Shown in pieces: positions 1-8,292 of a stretch of 64,000 bases of DNA. The notes under the pieces were generated by a model that did no database searches, had not been told where the DNA came from, and saw nothing but the letters and a program-made list of their open reading frames with translations. Source of the DNA: Palsa-465 sp963744755 (lineage in GTDB: Bacteria; Actinomycetota; Thermoleophilia; Solirubrobacterales; Solirubrobacteraceae); assembly GCA_963744755.1 (NCBI GenBank), contig CAVUUS010000001.1:124001-188000 (forward strand), written 5' to 3'. Position 1 is the first letter of the stretch. The number at the start of each line of letters is the position of its first letter. Position numbers and translations under genes: made by a program.

Positions 1-1268
1 TTGCCCCGTCGCTTGGCGTCGTACATCGCGATGTCCGCGTTACGCAGCAATTCGGCCGGCGTCAGCTGCCCGCCGCTCAGGGAGACCCCGATGCTCGCGG
101 TCACGAACAGCTCGTGTCCGTCGATGCTGAACGGCTTGCGCAGCGATTGCCTCACGCGCTCGGCGAGGTTCCGCGCGTCCTCCTCGCCGACGGTGTCATC
201 GAGCAAGATCGTGAACTCGTCGCCGCCGATCCGAGCCACCGTGTCGGCCGGGCGAAGAGCGCTCGCGACGCGGCCGGCCAGCGCCACCAGAAGGCGGTCC
301 CCGACCCCATGGCTGAGGCTGTCGTTGACCAGCTTGAAGCGATCGACATCGAGGAACAGGACCGCGCAGCCCACCGAGGGATCACGCGCGGCGCGCTGCA
401 ACACCTGCTCAAGGCGGTCCATGAACAGCGCACGGTTCGGCAGCCCGGTGAGCCCGTCGTGAAGCGCATCGTGCTGGAGCTGGCGCTCGGCCGCGCGCCG
501 GTCGGTGATGTCGGACAGCGATCCCGCCATCCTGGTCGCCTCGCCGGCGATGTCCCGCATCGCCAGGCCACGCGTGAGCACCCAGCGCCAGCTCCCATCG
601 GCATGCCGCATGCGGTGCTCGGACTGAAGATGGGATGTCTGCCCGGCCCGGTGTGCGTCGATCGCCGCCCGCAGTCGCAGCAGATCATCGGGATGGACGA
701 GCTCGAACCACGCCCCGGGATCCGAGTTCTCGGCGTCCTCGCGCCCGAGGATCGCGTGCCAGCGGGGAGAGAAGTAGATCTTGTCGTGGCTCAGGTCCCA
801 ATCCCAGATGCCGTCGCTGGCCGCGCGGACGGCCAGCGAGTAGCGCTCTTCGCTCTGCAGCAGCTCGCGGATCACCTTCTGGTGGCTGATCGCGTAGCGG
901 ATCGAGCGTTCCAGCGAGAGCGGATCCAGCTCCTGCTTGACCAGGTAGTCGGTCACGCCCAATGCCGAGGCCTCGAGGTCGATCTCGTAGTCGCTCTGTC
1001 CGGTGAGCATGATCACGGCCGCCAGCGGTCGCGCGGCGAAACCCTTGCGGACCAGCTCGAGCCCCGTGTGAGCGCCGAGCCGGTAGTCGATCAGGTAGAT
1101 GTCGTGGCGCTCCTCGCGGATCGCCGCCAGCGCGCTGTCGTGGTCCGCGCACCAGTCGACGGAGAACCGGACTCGATCCTGGTTCTCGAGCAGCTCCCGC
1201 GTGATCAGGTAGTCGTCTTCGTCATCCTCGACGAGCAGGACCCGGATCACGTCAAGCCGAGTGTCCAT
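1..1268 (-). CDS. Response regulator with PAS and GGDEF domains (3' end outside window)
   Basis: This is a c-di-GMP signalling protein controlled by phosphorylation, read as one open frame of 422 codons from ATG 1268 to the left edge. Residues about 8-125 form a receiver domain with the acidic pair (VEDDEDD), phospho-acceptor Asp (LIDYRL), Thr (MLTGQ) and Lys (YLVKQ). A PAS/PAC domain follows at about 140-260. A GGDEF domain starts near 270 with DALHDGLTGLPNR and an intact RIGGDEF near 345. Intact motifs suggest an active diguanylate cyclase. The C-terminus is missing, so an EAL domain may follow. The start overlaps the stop of the upstream response regulator by 17 bases, so the kinase, regulator and this protein are probably one operon and one pathway. 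Confidence 0.85.
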   Translation of the reverse strand, partial: MDTRLDVIRVLLVEDDEDDYLITRELLENQDRVRFSVDWCADHDSALAAIREERHDIYLIDYRLGAHTGLELVRKGFAARPLAAVIMLTGQSDYEIDLEASALGVTDYLVKQELDPLSLERSIRYAISHQKVIRELLQSEERYSLAVRAASDGIWDWDLSHDKIYFSPRWHAILGREDAENSDPGAWFELVHPDDLLRLRAAIDAHRAGQTSHLQSEHRMRHADGSWRWVLTRGLAMRDIAGEATRMAGSLSDITDRRAAERQLQHDALHDGLTGLPNRALFMDRLEQVLQRAARDPSVGCAVLFLDVDRFKLVNDSLSHGVGDRLLVALAGRVASALRPADTVARIGGDEFTILLDDTVGEEDARNLAERVRQSLRKPFSIDGHELFVTASIGVSLSGGQLTPAELLRNADIAMYDAKRRG

Positions 1269-1743
1269 CACCGTCGCCGTTCGGGCGGGTGGGGAGCTCG
1301 ACGATCTCGAACCAGTAGCGCGTCCACGTTTGCATGACCTCGACCAGGCCGGCGAACGTCACCGGCTTGGTGATGAACGAGTTCACGCCCAGGTCGTAGC
1401 TGCGCAGCACGTCCTCTTCGTCCTTGGACGTGGTGAGCACCACAACCGGGATCTGGCGAAGAGATTCGTCGGCCTTGATCACGGCGAGCGCCTCGCGCCC
1501 GTCCATCTTCGGCATGTTCAGGTCAAGCAGGATCATCCCCGGCCGCGGGGCCTCGACGCCGGGGCCGGCATACGGGCCCTGGCGTCGCAGGTAGTCGAGC
1601 AGATCCTGGCCGTCGACCACGAACCGCATCTTGTTCGCCAGCCTGGAGTCTTGGAGCGCGTCCTGGGTGAGCTCGCGATCATCCTCGTCGTCGTCGGCCA
1701 TCAGGATGGTGACCGAATGGCGATGCCCGTCAAGCTGGGACAT
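1252..1743 (-). CDS. Single-domain response regulator (Rcp1 type)
   Basis: This is a stand-alone receiver protein of 163 residues that shuttles a phosphoryl group between a histidine kinase and a partner. The acidic cluster MADDDEDD is near residue 15, the phospho-acceptor Asp is in ILLDLNMPKMDG near 73, Thr/Ser are in LTTSKD and the Lys is in ITKPV. There is no output domain. The longer DDEDDR N-terminus and the LNMPKMDG motif are typical of Rcp1-like regulators paired with phytochrome-type kinases. It overlaps the end of the upstream kinase by 14 bases and the start of the downstream REC-PAS-GGDEF gene, which is good evidence for a three-gene phosphorelay. Confidence 0.9.
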   Translation of the reverse strand: MSQLDGHRHSVTILMADDDEDDRELTQDALQDSRLANKMRFVVDGQDLLDYLRRQGPYAGPGVEAPRPGMILLDLNMPKMDGREALAVIKADESLRQIPVVVLTTSKDEEDVLRSYDLGVNSFITKPVTFAGLVEVMQTWTRYWFEIVELPTRPNGDGDGHSA

Positions 1744-3454
1744 GCGACTCCTCGAGGTCGAGCAGTTGATGGTCGGTGGCGTGGACGCCGCTGGTCACGA
1801 TCTCCTCGCTCTGGTCGATCCGCAGCTTCACTGTGAAGGTCGAGCCGACGCCGGGATCGCCCTCGGCGGTCACCGTGCCGCCGTGGCGCTCGGCGATCTT
1901 GCGGCAGAGCGCCAGCCCGATCCCGGTGCCCGGGTACTCGCCCCGGCTGTGCAGCCGCTCGAACACGCGGAAGATGCGCCGGCTGTACTGCTGCTCGAAG
2001 CCGATCCCGTTGTCGCGCACGACCAGTGACACCGAGCCGCCCCGCACCGCGGCTTCGATCCCCACCTCCGGGGGGATTCCGTCGCGGTGGAACTTCAGCG
2101 CATTGGAGATGAGGTTCTGCAGGAGCTGGCGCAACTGCAGCTCGTCCCCGTTGATGGTCGGCAAAGCGCCCGTGTGAACGGTGGCGCCACTGCGCTCGAT
2201 CTGATGCTCGAGATCCACGAGGACCTCACGGGTGAGCCGATCGAGGTCCACCGGCACGAACGGCCGTCCATGGGTCGAAACGCGGGAGAACTTGAGCAGG
2301 TCCTCGATAAGTCTCTGCATCCGTTCGGCTGCCGCGTTCGCCCGGTCCAGGTAGTCGCGGCCCTTGTCGGTCATGTTGCCGGCCTCGGTCACCGTGACCC
2401 GCTGGGTAAAGGTGCGGACCTTGCGCAACGGCTCCTGGAGGTCGTGGGACGCGATCGACGCGAACTGTTCGAGCTCGGAGTTGGAGCGGGCCAGCTCGGC
2501 GGCTCGGCGCTCCAGCTTGGCGTTTGTCGTTTCAAGCTCGGCGTTGACCGCCGCGACGCGCCGGCTGGCCTCGCGGACCTTGTCGGCGGCGCGGAGCACC
2601 CGGCGCCCGAGTCCCAGCGCCGCGAGCGCGAACAACGCGAACGCCGCGAAGATCGCCCACGGGATCCACTTGCGGAAACCGGACACCGACGCAAACAGCG
2701 GCCCGTCCGGCGCCACCAGGACCAGCCGCCAGGTCGAGTTCGAGATCGTCACCTGGTCGTAGAAATGACCGCCCACATCGGCGGATGGGTGCTTCAGCGC
2801 CGCAACCTGCCCGGAACCGGACAAGCGCTGCCCGGCCTGGATCCGCGGGTCCGTGGAGGCGATGACCGCGCGATTCCCGTCGATCAGGTAGTTGTTGGCC
2901 CCCTTTACGCCCGGGATCTTGCGCAGCTCGCCACCGATGAAGGCCGCCAGCGTGTTCGGCGCAAATGCCGTCAGGAGCGTCCGCACGCCGAACTTGGTCG
3001 GGAAGCTGACGGCGAAGTCGATGGCTCCGGCGTTGCCGTAGGCGTTCAAGTTGCCTAGTCCATAGAGAACGCCCGAGCGCACCAGCGCGAGCGCCCCCGA
3101 CCCGCTCAGATTGGCCGCCGCCTGGGGCGTGAATCCTTGCGAATGGGATATCACGGCGCCGCGAGCGTCCAGCAACGCGAGATAGTCGCTCGTCTGTCGT
3201 TGCTTCTCCAGCGTCGCGCCGGGGACGACGGCGGCTCCGTACAGGCGGGCGTACTGGGGAATCTGCTGTTGCACGGTCTGGAAGAGCGAGTCGATCAGCG
3301 CGGCCGCCAGCACGCCACGCTCGTGGACTCGGGCGCTGACGTCGCGCTTGGAGTTCGCCTGGGTGTTGGACAACTCGATCGCGAACACAGTCAGCAGCGC
3401 CAGCGTGACCACAGCGGCCGCGCCCAGGGCAAACACAGCGTCGCGACGTTTCAC
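1730..3454 (-). CDS. Membrane sensor histidine kinase
   Basis: This is a 574-residue kinase with an N-terminal transmembrane helix (about 6-28), an extracytoplasmic sensor region (about 30-260, probably Cache-like), a second helix (about 262-288), a coiled-coil linker and a HisKA/HATPase core. The phospho-acceptor His lies in SIASHDLQEPLRKV near 336. The ATP-binding N box (LISNALKFH) and G boxes (VRDNGIGF, GTGIGLALC) are present. The DLQEPL H-box is the type found in phytochrome-like kinases that use Rcp1-type regulators, and such a regulator follows immediately. I chose GTG 3454 because GGGGAGG stands 8 bases upstream. A longer frame to 3562 has no such site. The ligand is unknown. Confidence 0.9.
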   Translation of the reverse strand: MKRRDAVFALGAAAVVTLALLTVFAIELSNTQANSKRDVSARVHERGVLAAALIDSLFQTVQQQIPQYARLYGAAVVPGATLEKQRQTSDYLALLDARGAVISHSQGFTPQAAANLSGSGALALVRSGVLYGLGNLNAYGNAGAIDFAVSFPTKFGVRTLLTAFAPNTLAAFIGGELRKIPGVKGANNYLIDGNRAVIASTDPRIQAGQRLSGSGQVAALKHPSADVGGHFYDQVTISNSTWRLVLVAPDGPLFASVSGFRKWIPWAIFAAFALFALAALGLGRRVLRAADKVREASRRVAAVNAELETTNAKLERRAAELARSNSELEQFASIASHDLQEPLRKVRTFTQRVTVTEAGNMTDKGRDYLDRANAAAERMQRLIEDLLKFSRVSTHGRPFVPVDLDRLTREVLVDLEHQIERSGATVHTGALPTINGDELQLRQLLQNLISNALKFHRDGIPPEVGIEAAVRGGSVSLVVRDNGIGFEQQYSRRIFRVFERLHSRGEYPGTGIGLALCRKIAERHGGTVTAEGDPGVGSTFTVKLRIDQSEEIVTSGVHATDHQLLDLEESHVPA

Positions 3455-3602
3455 GCTCCTGGCCTCCCCTTGATTGATCTCGACCCCGAGAACCGAACCC
3501 TGCGCCGGGCTAATCCTGTTATCGGCACGCGCGGGCGCGGGTTTAGCCCCAACCTCGATCATCCCGGCCGAGGAATGGCCGAATGTCGTATCCCGCGCGC
3601 GG

Positions 3603-4505
3603 CTATTCGATGCCCAGGCGGTCCAGCAGGCGCTCGTCGGCGCGCCAGTGCCGGCGCACCCGCACAGACAGCCCGAGATGCACGTGGGCGCCGAGCTGGA
3701 GCTCGATCGCCCGCCGCGCCGCGACGCCGATCGCCTTGATCATCTGCCCCCGGGCGCCGATCAGGATGCCCTTCTGCGACTCGGTCTCGACCAGCACGAC
3801 TGCCTCGACCCGGATCAGGTCCTCGCGGGGCTGGGCGATCGATTCGATCTCGACCTCGACCGCGTGCGGCACCTCCTCGCGGGTGCGAGCGAGGATCTGC
3901 TCGCGGACCAGCTCGCTCAGGATCACCGACTCTGACTGGTCCGAGCGCTGCTCGGCGCCGAAGTAGAACGGTCCGGGAGCCAGCAGCCCGACCAGGTGCT
4001 CGACCAGCGTCGGGACCCCCGCTCCGGTCCGGGCCGACACCGGGAACACGTCGGCGTCGAGCCCCAGCTCGGCGGCGGCGTGAAGCGCCGCCGCGGTCCT
4101 GGGATGGTCGATGCGATCGACCTTGTTGGCGGCGATCACCACCGGGACCGGCGCCGAGGCGAGCAGCCCGGCGATGAAGCGGTCGCCCGGACCGACCGAC
4201 TGCTCGGCGTTGATCACGAACAGGCATCCGTCGGCTTCGCTCAGCTCGCGCTCCACTCGGCGCTGCATTCGTTCGGTGAGGGCGTCGCGAGGGCGCTGGA
4301 CGCCCGGTAGGTCGACGAGCACGAGCTGCCAGTCCGGACCATTTGCCACAGCCCGGATCGCCCGCCGCGTGGTCTGCGGCTTGTCGGAGACAATCGCCAC
4401 CTTGGACCCGACGATCGCGTTGGCCAGCGTGGATTTCCCGACGTTGGGGCGGCCCGCGAGTGCGATGAACCCCGATCGTGTGCGCGGCTCCGCGCCGGCG
4501 CTCAT
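3603..4505 (-). CDS. era: GTPase Era
   Basis: Era is an essential GTPase that binds the 3' end of 16S rRNA and helps assemble the 30S subunit. The 300-residue product has the normal length. G1 is GRPNVGKST at 18-26, the switch region has PQTTRRAI, G3 is DLPG and G4 is NKVD. The C-terminal KH domain carries GARGQMIKAIG. Its ATG overlaps the ybeY stop as ATGA, so the two are translationally coupled. The neighbour order phoH-ybeY-era is conserved in many bacteria and links rRNA processing genes. Confidence 0.97.
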   Translation of the reverse strand: MSAGAEPRTRSGFIALAGRPNVGKSTLANAIVGSKVAIVSDKPQTTRRAIRAVANGPDWQLVLVDLPGVQRPRDALTERMQRRVERELSEADGCLFVINAEQSVGPGDRFIAGLLASAPVPVVIAANKVDRIDHPRTAAALHAAAELGLDADVFPVSARTGAGVPTLVEHLVGLLAPGPFYFGAEQRSDQSESVILSELVREQILARTREEVPHAVEVEIESIAQPREDLIRVEAVVLVETESQKGILIGARGQMIKAIGVAARRAIELQLGAHVHLGLSVRVRRHWRADERLLDRLGIE

Positions 4506-4933
4506 GAGACCCAGCGCATCAGCTCGGCCTGGAGCGCGAGCATCTCACCCTCGTCGGTCTCGTGATCCATGCCCGTGAGGTGGAGCGATCCGTGTACGAC
4601 GGCCTCGCGCAGGTCGAGCGTGTGCTCCGGACAGACGAACACGTCGCCGAGCTCGCGCGGACCGGACGGATCGCCGTCCTCGTCGATCCCGAACGAGAGC
4701 ACGTCCGTCGCGGAGTCGATCTGGCGATAGTCCCGATTCAGCTCGCGGATCCGTTCGGCATCGACGAATTGCACGGCGATATGGCCCTCCTCGATCCCGG
4801 CCGAGGCGAGGGCCAGAGCGCACAGCTTGCGAATCTCGGTGGCCGAGGGCTGAGTGAGCGGACCCCGGGTTTCGCCCGCGGCCGGAGCTTCGCCCGAGGC
4901 GCCCTCGATTCCGATCACCTCGATCTCGAGCAC
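4502..4933 (-). CDS. ybeY: Endoribonuclease YbeY
   Basis: YbeY is a zinc endoribonuclease for 16S rRNA 3' maturation and ribosome quality control. The 143-residue protein carries the family's metal site HGSLHLTGMDH near the C-terminus, with three histidines spaced H-x3-H-x5-H. The upstream DVLSF motif is also present. The GTG start at 4933 lies two bases after the phoH stop, and the gene overlaps era by four bases. It has about 25 extra N-terminal residues rich in Gly/Ala/Glu before the conserved fold begins. Confidence 0.95.
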   Translation of the reverse strand: MLEIEVIGIEGASGEAPAAGETRGPLTQPSATEIRKLCALALASAGIEEGHIAVQFVDAERIRELNRDYRQIDSATDVLSFGIDEDGDPSGPRELGDVFVCPEHTLDLREAVVHGSLHLTGMDHETDEGEMLALQAELMRWVS

Positions 4934-4935
4934 GC

Positions 4936-5907
4936 CTACGCGCGCTTTCGCGTCCGCAGCTCGGGCGCCATTCGCTGCCCGTGCTCGGTGTACGCGGCGA
5001 CGATCCTGCGCACGAGCTTGTGGCGGACGACGTCCTCCTCGCCGAAGCGGACGAACTCGATCCCCTCGACGCCGCCGAGAATGTCCGAGACCACTACCAA
5101 TCCGGAGTTCTCCTCCCTCGGGAGGTCGATCTGGGTGACGTCTCCGGTGACCACCATCTTCGAGTTGAAGCCGAGCCGGGTCAGGAACATCTTCATCTGC
5201 TCGGGGCTGGTGTTCTGCGCCTCGTCGAGGATGATGAAGCTGTCATTGAGCGTCCTTCCCCGCATGAATGCCAGCGGGGCCACCTCGATCACCCCGCGCT
5301 CGAGATGGGCCGAGACCCGCTCGGGCTCGAGCATGTCATGCAGCGCGTCGAACAGCGGGCGGAGGTAGGGATCGACCTTGGCCATCAGATCGCCGGGGAG
5401 GAACCCGAGCCGCTCGCCGGCCTCGACCGCCGGGCGGGTGAGGATGATCCGGTTGACCTCGCGCCGGGACAGTGACGCGGCGGCCAGCGCCACCGCGAGG
5501 AACGTCTTGCCGGTGCCGGCCGGCCCGATCCCGAAGGTGATGGTGTTGTTCCGGATCGAGTCGACGTAGCGCTTCTGATTGACCGTCTTGGGTGCGACCT
5601 TGGTGGCGCGATGCCGCCAGACGACGTCCTCGAGGATCTGCGCCGGCGACTCGTGCTCGTCGAGCGCGCGGGTCACCGCCTCGATCGTCCCCGGGGCGAT
5701 CTCGTGGCCCTGGGCGATCAGCTCGGAAAGCTCGCGGACCACCCCGACGCCGGCCTCGACCGCGTCACCCTGGCCGTCGAGCGTGAGCACGTTGCCGCGC
5801 AGGTATACGCGGCAGTCCAGATGCTCCTCGAGCGCGCGCAGCACCTTGTCCTCGCTGCCGGCCAGCTCGGCGGCCACCGCGTTGTCGAGCTCCACCTGGC
5901 TACGCAC
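4936..5907 (-). CDS. PhoH-like ATPase
   Basis: This is a 323-residue P-loop ATPase of the PhoH/PhoL family, thought to act in RNA metabolism with YbeY. The N-terminal region (1-100) resembles the small KH-like PhoH N-domain. Walker A is GPAGTGKT at 128-135 and Walker B is IILDEAQN. The TRPAVEAGERLGFLPGD segment is typical. GTG 5907 overlaps the yqeY stop by 8 bases and the gene ends two bases before ybeY, so it is part of one long operon. The exact substrate is unknown for the family. Confidence 0.93.
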   Translation of the reverse strand: MRSQVELDNAVAAELAGSEDKVLRALEEHLDCRVYLRGNVLTLDGQGDAVEAGVGVVRELSELIAQGHEIAPGTIEAVTRALDEHESPAQILEDVVWRHRATKVAPKTVNQKRYVDSIRNNTITFGIGPAGTGKTFLAVALAAASLSRREVNRIILTRPAVEAGERLGFLPGDLMAKVDPYLRPLFDALHDMLEPERVSAHLERGVIEVAPLAFMRGRTLNDSFIILDEAQNTSPEQMKMFLTRLGFNSKMVVTGDVTQIDLPREENSGLVVVSDILGGVEGIEFVRFGEEDVVRHKLVRRIVAAYTEHGQRMAPELRTRKRA

Positions 5908-6346
5908 GCTGTCCCACCTTGCTCAGCGCCTCACGCACGCGGGCGGAAGCGCGTTTTCCATCCGCCCGGCCATCGGCTTTCGCCATCACCGTCTTCATCA
6001 CTGCTCCCATGTCCTTTGGCGTGCTCGCGCCCGTCTCGCCGATCGCCGCGGCCACGATCGCGTCGAGCTCGCTGTCGTCGAGCTCGGCGGGGAGATAGCG
6101 CTCGATCATCAGCGCTTCGGACTCCTCCTGCTCGGCCAGCTCGGGCCGATTTCCGTCCCGGAACTGCGCGGCCGCCTCCAGGCGCCGCTTACGTTCGCGC
6201 CTGAGAACGGCCAGCTCGTCGTCTGAGCCGTCCTTTGCTGCCTTCTGGAGCTCGGACAGGACCAGCCGCAGCGCTCCGGCGAGTTGCTTTTCTCCCGCCT
6301 TCATCGCGCTGGTCATATCCGCGCGTACCTGTTCGATGACCGTCAA
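5900..6346 (-). CDS. yqeY: GatB/YqeY domain protein
   Basis: This is a 148-residue protein of the YqeY family, which resembles the tail domain of GatB and is implicated in tRNA-dependent amidation or tRNA quality control. The first residues MTVIEQVRADMTSAMKAGEK match the family's helix before the conserved AMK. This supports a TTG start at 6346, although no strong ribosome binding site is visible. An ATG at 6316 would remove a conserved helix. The segment ending in ALSKVGQRA closes a fold of normal length. The gene sits between mtaB and phoH. Confidence 0.88.
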   Translation of the reverse strand: MTVIEQVRADMTSAMKAGEKQLAGALRLVLSELQKAAKDGSDDELAVLRRERKRRLEAAAQFRDGNRPELAEQEESEALMIERYLPAELDDSELDAIVAAAIGETGASTPKDMGAVMKTVMAKADGRADGKRASARVREALSKVGQRA

Positions 6347-6407
6347 CTCAGACCAAGGATAGACCGCGACGGCGACAGCCCCTGCCGCACGCGACTGTGG
6401 CTGCCGA

Positions 6408-7756
6408 TCAGGCGGCCCGGACGCTGATTCCGTCCGCCTGAAGCTCCTCGCAGACCACCTCGACCACTTCGCCCCGCGCCGCCCCGGGCGGCAGGTAGCA
6501 GCGCGTGTAATCGGCCGTGTAGCCCGAGCACTGTGTCTCGGCGACCTTGTCGACCAGCACCTGCTCTCGTCCACCGAGCTTCACGGCGCGATGCCGGCGC
6601 GAACGCGCCTCGGAATGCCCGCGCAGGACCCGCGAGCGCCGCTTCTTCTCCTCCGGCGACACCCGATCGCCGAGCGCCTGCGCCGCCGTGCCGGGCCGCG
6701 GCGAGTAGGAGAACGCGTGAACCCGGGAGATGCCGGCGGCGTCGAGGACCTTCAGCGTGCGCTCGAACGCGGCCTCGTCCTCGGTTGGGAAGCCGACGAT
6801 CACGTCGGTGGTCACGTTCACCTCAGGCGCGACGGCTCGCAGCCGCGCGATGTGGTCGAGGTACTCGCCCGAGCTGTAATGCCGGCCCATCGCCCGCAGG
6901 ACATCGTCATCGCCGGACTGCATCGGCACGTGGAGGTGAGGGCAGACCTTCGGCTCGGTGGCCAGCGCCCGCAGCAGCGAGTCCTTGACGTGGATCACCT
7001 CCACGCTGGAGAGGCGCACGCGCTGCACACCCGGGACGCGCGCCGCCTCGATCATCAGCTCGCCCAGCTCGAGACCGCCCTCCGGATCGCGGTAGTCGCC
7101 GACGCTGATCCCCGTCATCACCATCTCCGGCTGACCTTCGGCCACGCGGCGCCGTACCTCGTCGAGGACCGCGCCGGCCGGGCGCGAGCGAGCGCCGCCC
7201 CGGACCGAGGGAATGATGCAGTAAGCGCAGCTCGATTCGCAGCCGTCCTGGACCTTGACAAACCCCCGTGTCCTCGCGGGCTTCGCACCGCCCCGAGAAT
7301 TCGCGCCAGCGAATTCTCGCTAGCGGCGAAGCCGCCATTCTCGCTAGCGGCGAAGCCGCCATTCTCGCTAGCGGCGAAGCCGCCACGCTCTCGAGCGAGG
7401 ACATCGTGCTCGAGGTCCGCGCAGGATCCGACGTGACCGGCGATCTCCGCCGCGACGTCGTCGGCCGTGCCGACGAACGCCTTGACCCGCTCGTCGATCG
7501 CGACGAACCGGGCGCTGTTGAGGTTGACCGCGCACCCGGCCACGTACACCTCCTGCGCGCGCTTCAGCGAGCGGCGAACCGACTGGCGCGACTTGGCCTC
7601 CGCCTCGCTGGTGATGCAGCACGTGTTGATCACATGCAGATCGGCGTCGGCCTCCGGCACCTCGGTGTGCCCGGCAGCCAGCAGTGCCTGGCGGGCCAGC
7701 ATCGCGTCGGCCTGAGAGACCTTGCACCCGAGGAACTTCACCGCAAACGACGTCAC
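6408..7756 (-). pseudogene. mtaB: tRNA methylthiotransferase MtaB, frameshifted in the linker
   Basis: MtaB adds a methylthio group to t6A37 in tRNAs, using two Fe-S clusters and SAM. The N-terminal MTTase domain is intact from ATG 7756 with its three cysteines (FLGCKVSQ, INTCCITS, VAGCAVN). The radical SAM domain is intact in a different frame (VKVQDGC then SSCAYC near 7215-7245), continuing to 6408 with a TRAM-like tail. The join falls in the interdomain linker, where three 24-bp units and a GAGAATTCGC palindrome occur. After the last TAG in the second frame there is no ATG, GTG or TTG before the Cx3Cx2C motif, so two separate proteins cannot restore function. It is either a true pseudogene, a recoding site or an assembly error across the repeats. 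Confidence 0.85.
7294..7391. repeat. Palindrome plus three 24-bp tandem units inside mtaB
   Basis: CGAGAATTCGC (7294-7304) and GCGAATTCTCG (7309-7319) form an 11-bp perfect stem with loop GCCA. They are followed by three 24-bp units at 7320-7343, 7344-7367 and 7368-7391, each with an internal GCGGC/GCCGC stem. The third copy has diverged at its end. Read on the minus strand, the units encode repeated GGFAASEN in the N-terminal mtaB frame. The reading frame of the gene changes across this block. Confidence 0.9.
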
Positions 7757-7798
7757 GGCCGGTCACCTTAACGGCTTAGCCCACGACGAGGACTCGCT

Positions 7799-7882
7799 GG
7801 GGAGTTCGCGCCAGCGAACTCCCCGCTTCCGAGAATTTGCGCCAGCAAATTCTCGCTAGGGAGTTCGCGCCAGCGAACTCCC
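7799..7882. repeat. Three consecutive covarying hairpins
   Basis: Three perfect stems share the loop GCCA: GGGGAGTTCGC/GCGAACTCCCC (7799-7824), CGAGAATTTGC/GCAAATTCTCG (7830-7855) and GGGAGTTCGC/GCGAACTCCC (7859-7882). The arms differ at matching positions, so pairing is kept while sequence changes. The element in mtaB (7294-7319) belongs to the same family. The third hairpin supplies the last codons and stop of the small ORF at 7856-8068. Confidence 0.9.
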
Positions 7883-8068
7883 CGCCGCCGCGATCAGCGA
7901 CCCCTCGTACTCAGCGACGGTCGCCGTATCCGCAGGTGTCCTCGAGACGGCGCGCTTTGAGAGGAGAGATGACTCGTGCACGAAGCCAGCCCGAGGCTTG
8001 GGCCGCGGGACGATCACATCGAGGAGTAGGCCACCGAGGGTCATGCTGATCGCGAGCGGGTTGAGCAA
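7856..8068 (-). CDS. Small hypothetical protein with a strong ribosome binding site
   Basis: I do not recognise this 70-residue product. Support comes from AAGGAGGTG at 8079-8087, about ten bases before TTG 8068, one of the best Shine-Dalgarno sequences in the window. The protein starts with a hydrophobic stretch (MLNPLAISMTLGGLLLDVIV), then turns polar with RPKPRAGFVHES. Its last residues GSSLARTP and the TAG stop are supplied by a palindromic repeat, which may have lengthened or truncated the original frame. It occupies the gap where rsmE is often found, but shows no similarity to RsmE. Confidence 0.4.
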   Translation of the reverse strand: MLNPLAISMTLGGLLLDVIVPRPKPRAGFVHESSLLSKRAVSRTPADTATVAEYEGSLIAAAGSSLARTP

Positions 8069-8097
8069 CTGGTTTTCACCTCCTTGAAGGTTTCTGG

Positions 8098-8126
8098 ATC
8101 ACAAGCTGAACGGAAGGATCGGGCAA
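8098..8126 (-). promoter_or_regulatory. Possible promoter of the small ORF
   Basis: On the minus strand TTGCCC (8126-8121) is followed after 17 bases by TGTGAT (8103-8098), each matching four of six consensus positions. The Shine-Dalgarno sequence of the small ORF follows about 10 bases later. This is weak evidence by pattern only. Confidence 0.3.
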
Positions 8127-8220
8127 CACGCCTCTCCGGTCACCGGCCCGGTGTCCAGGATTCGACCCTCAGCGCTGTCCAAGCGGTATCGAGCCGCGGC
8201 GCTTCCGGAGCGAGCACGTG

Positions 8221-8267
8221 AACTTTGGCTCTAGATGCACGCCAGGCGTGCATCTGGCGCCAAAGTT
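8221..8267 (-). terminator. Large inverted repeat downstream of prmA
   Basis: AACTTTGGC (8221-8229) pairs with GCCAAAGTT (8259-8267), and inside it GATGCACGCC (8234-8243) pairs with GGCGTGCATC (8245-8254) around a single base. It lies 26 bases after the prmA stop. There is no long T-run, so it may act as a hairpin terminator or as an mRNA 3'-end stabiliser. Confidence 0.55.
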
Positions 8268-8292
8268 CGACTTCGGCCAGACTGTCCGACCG

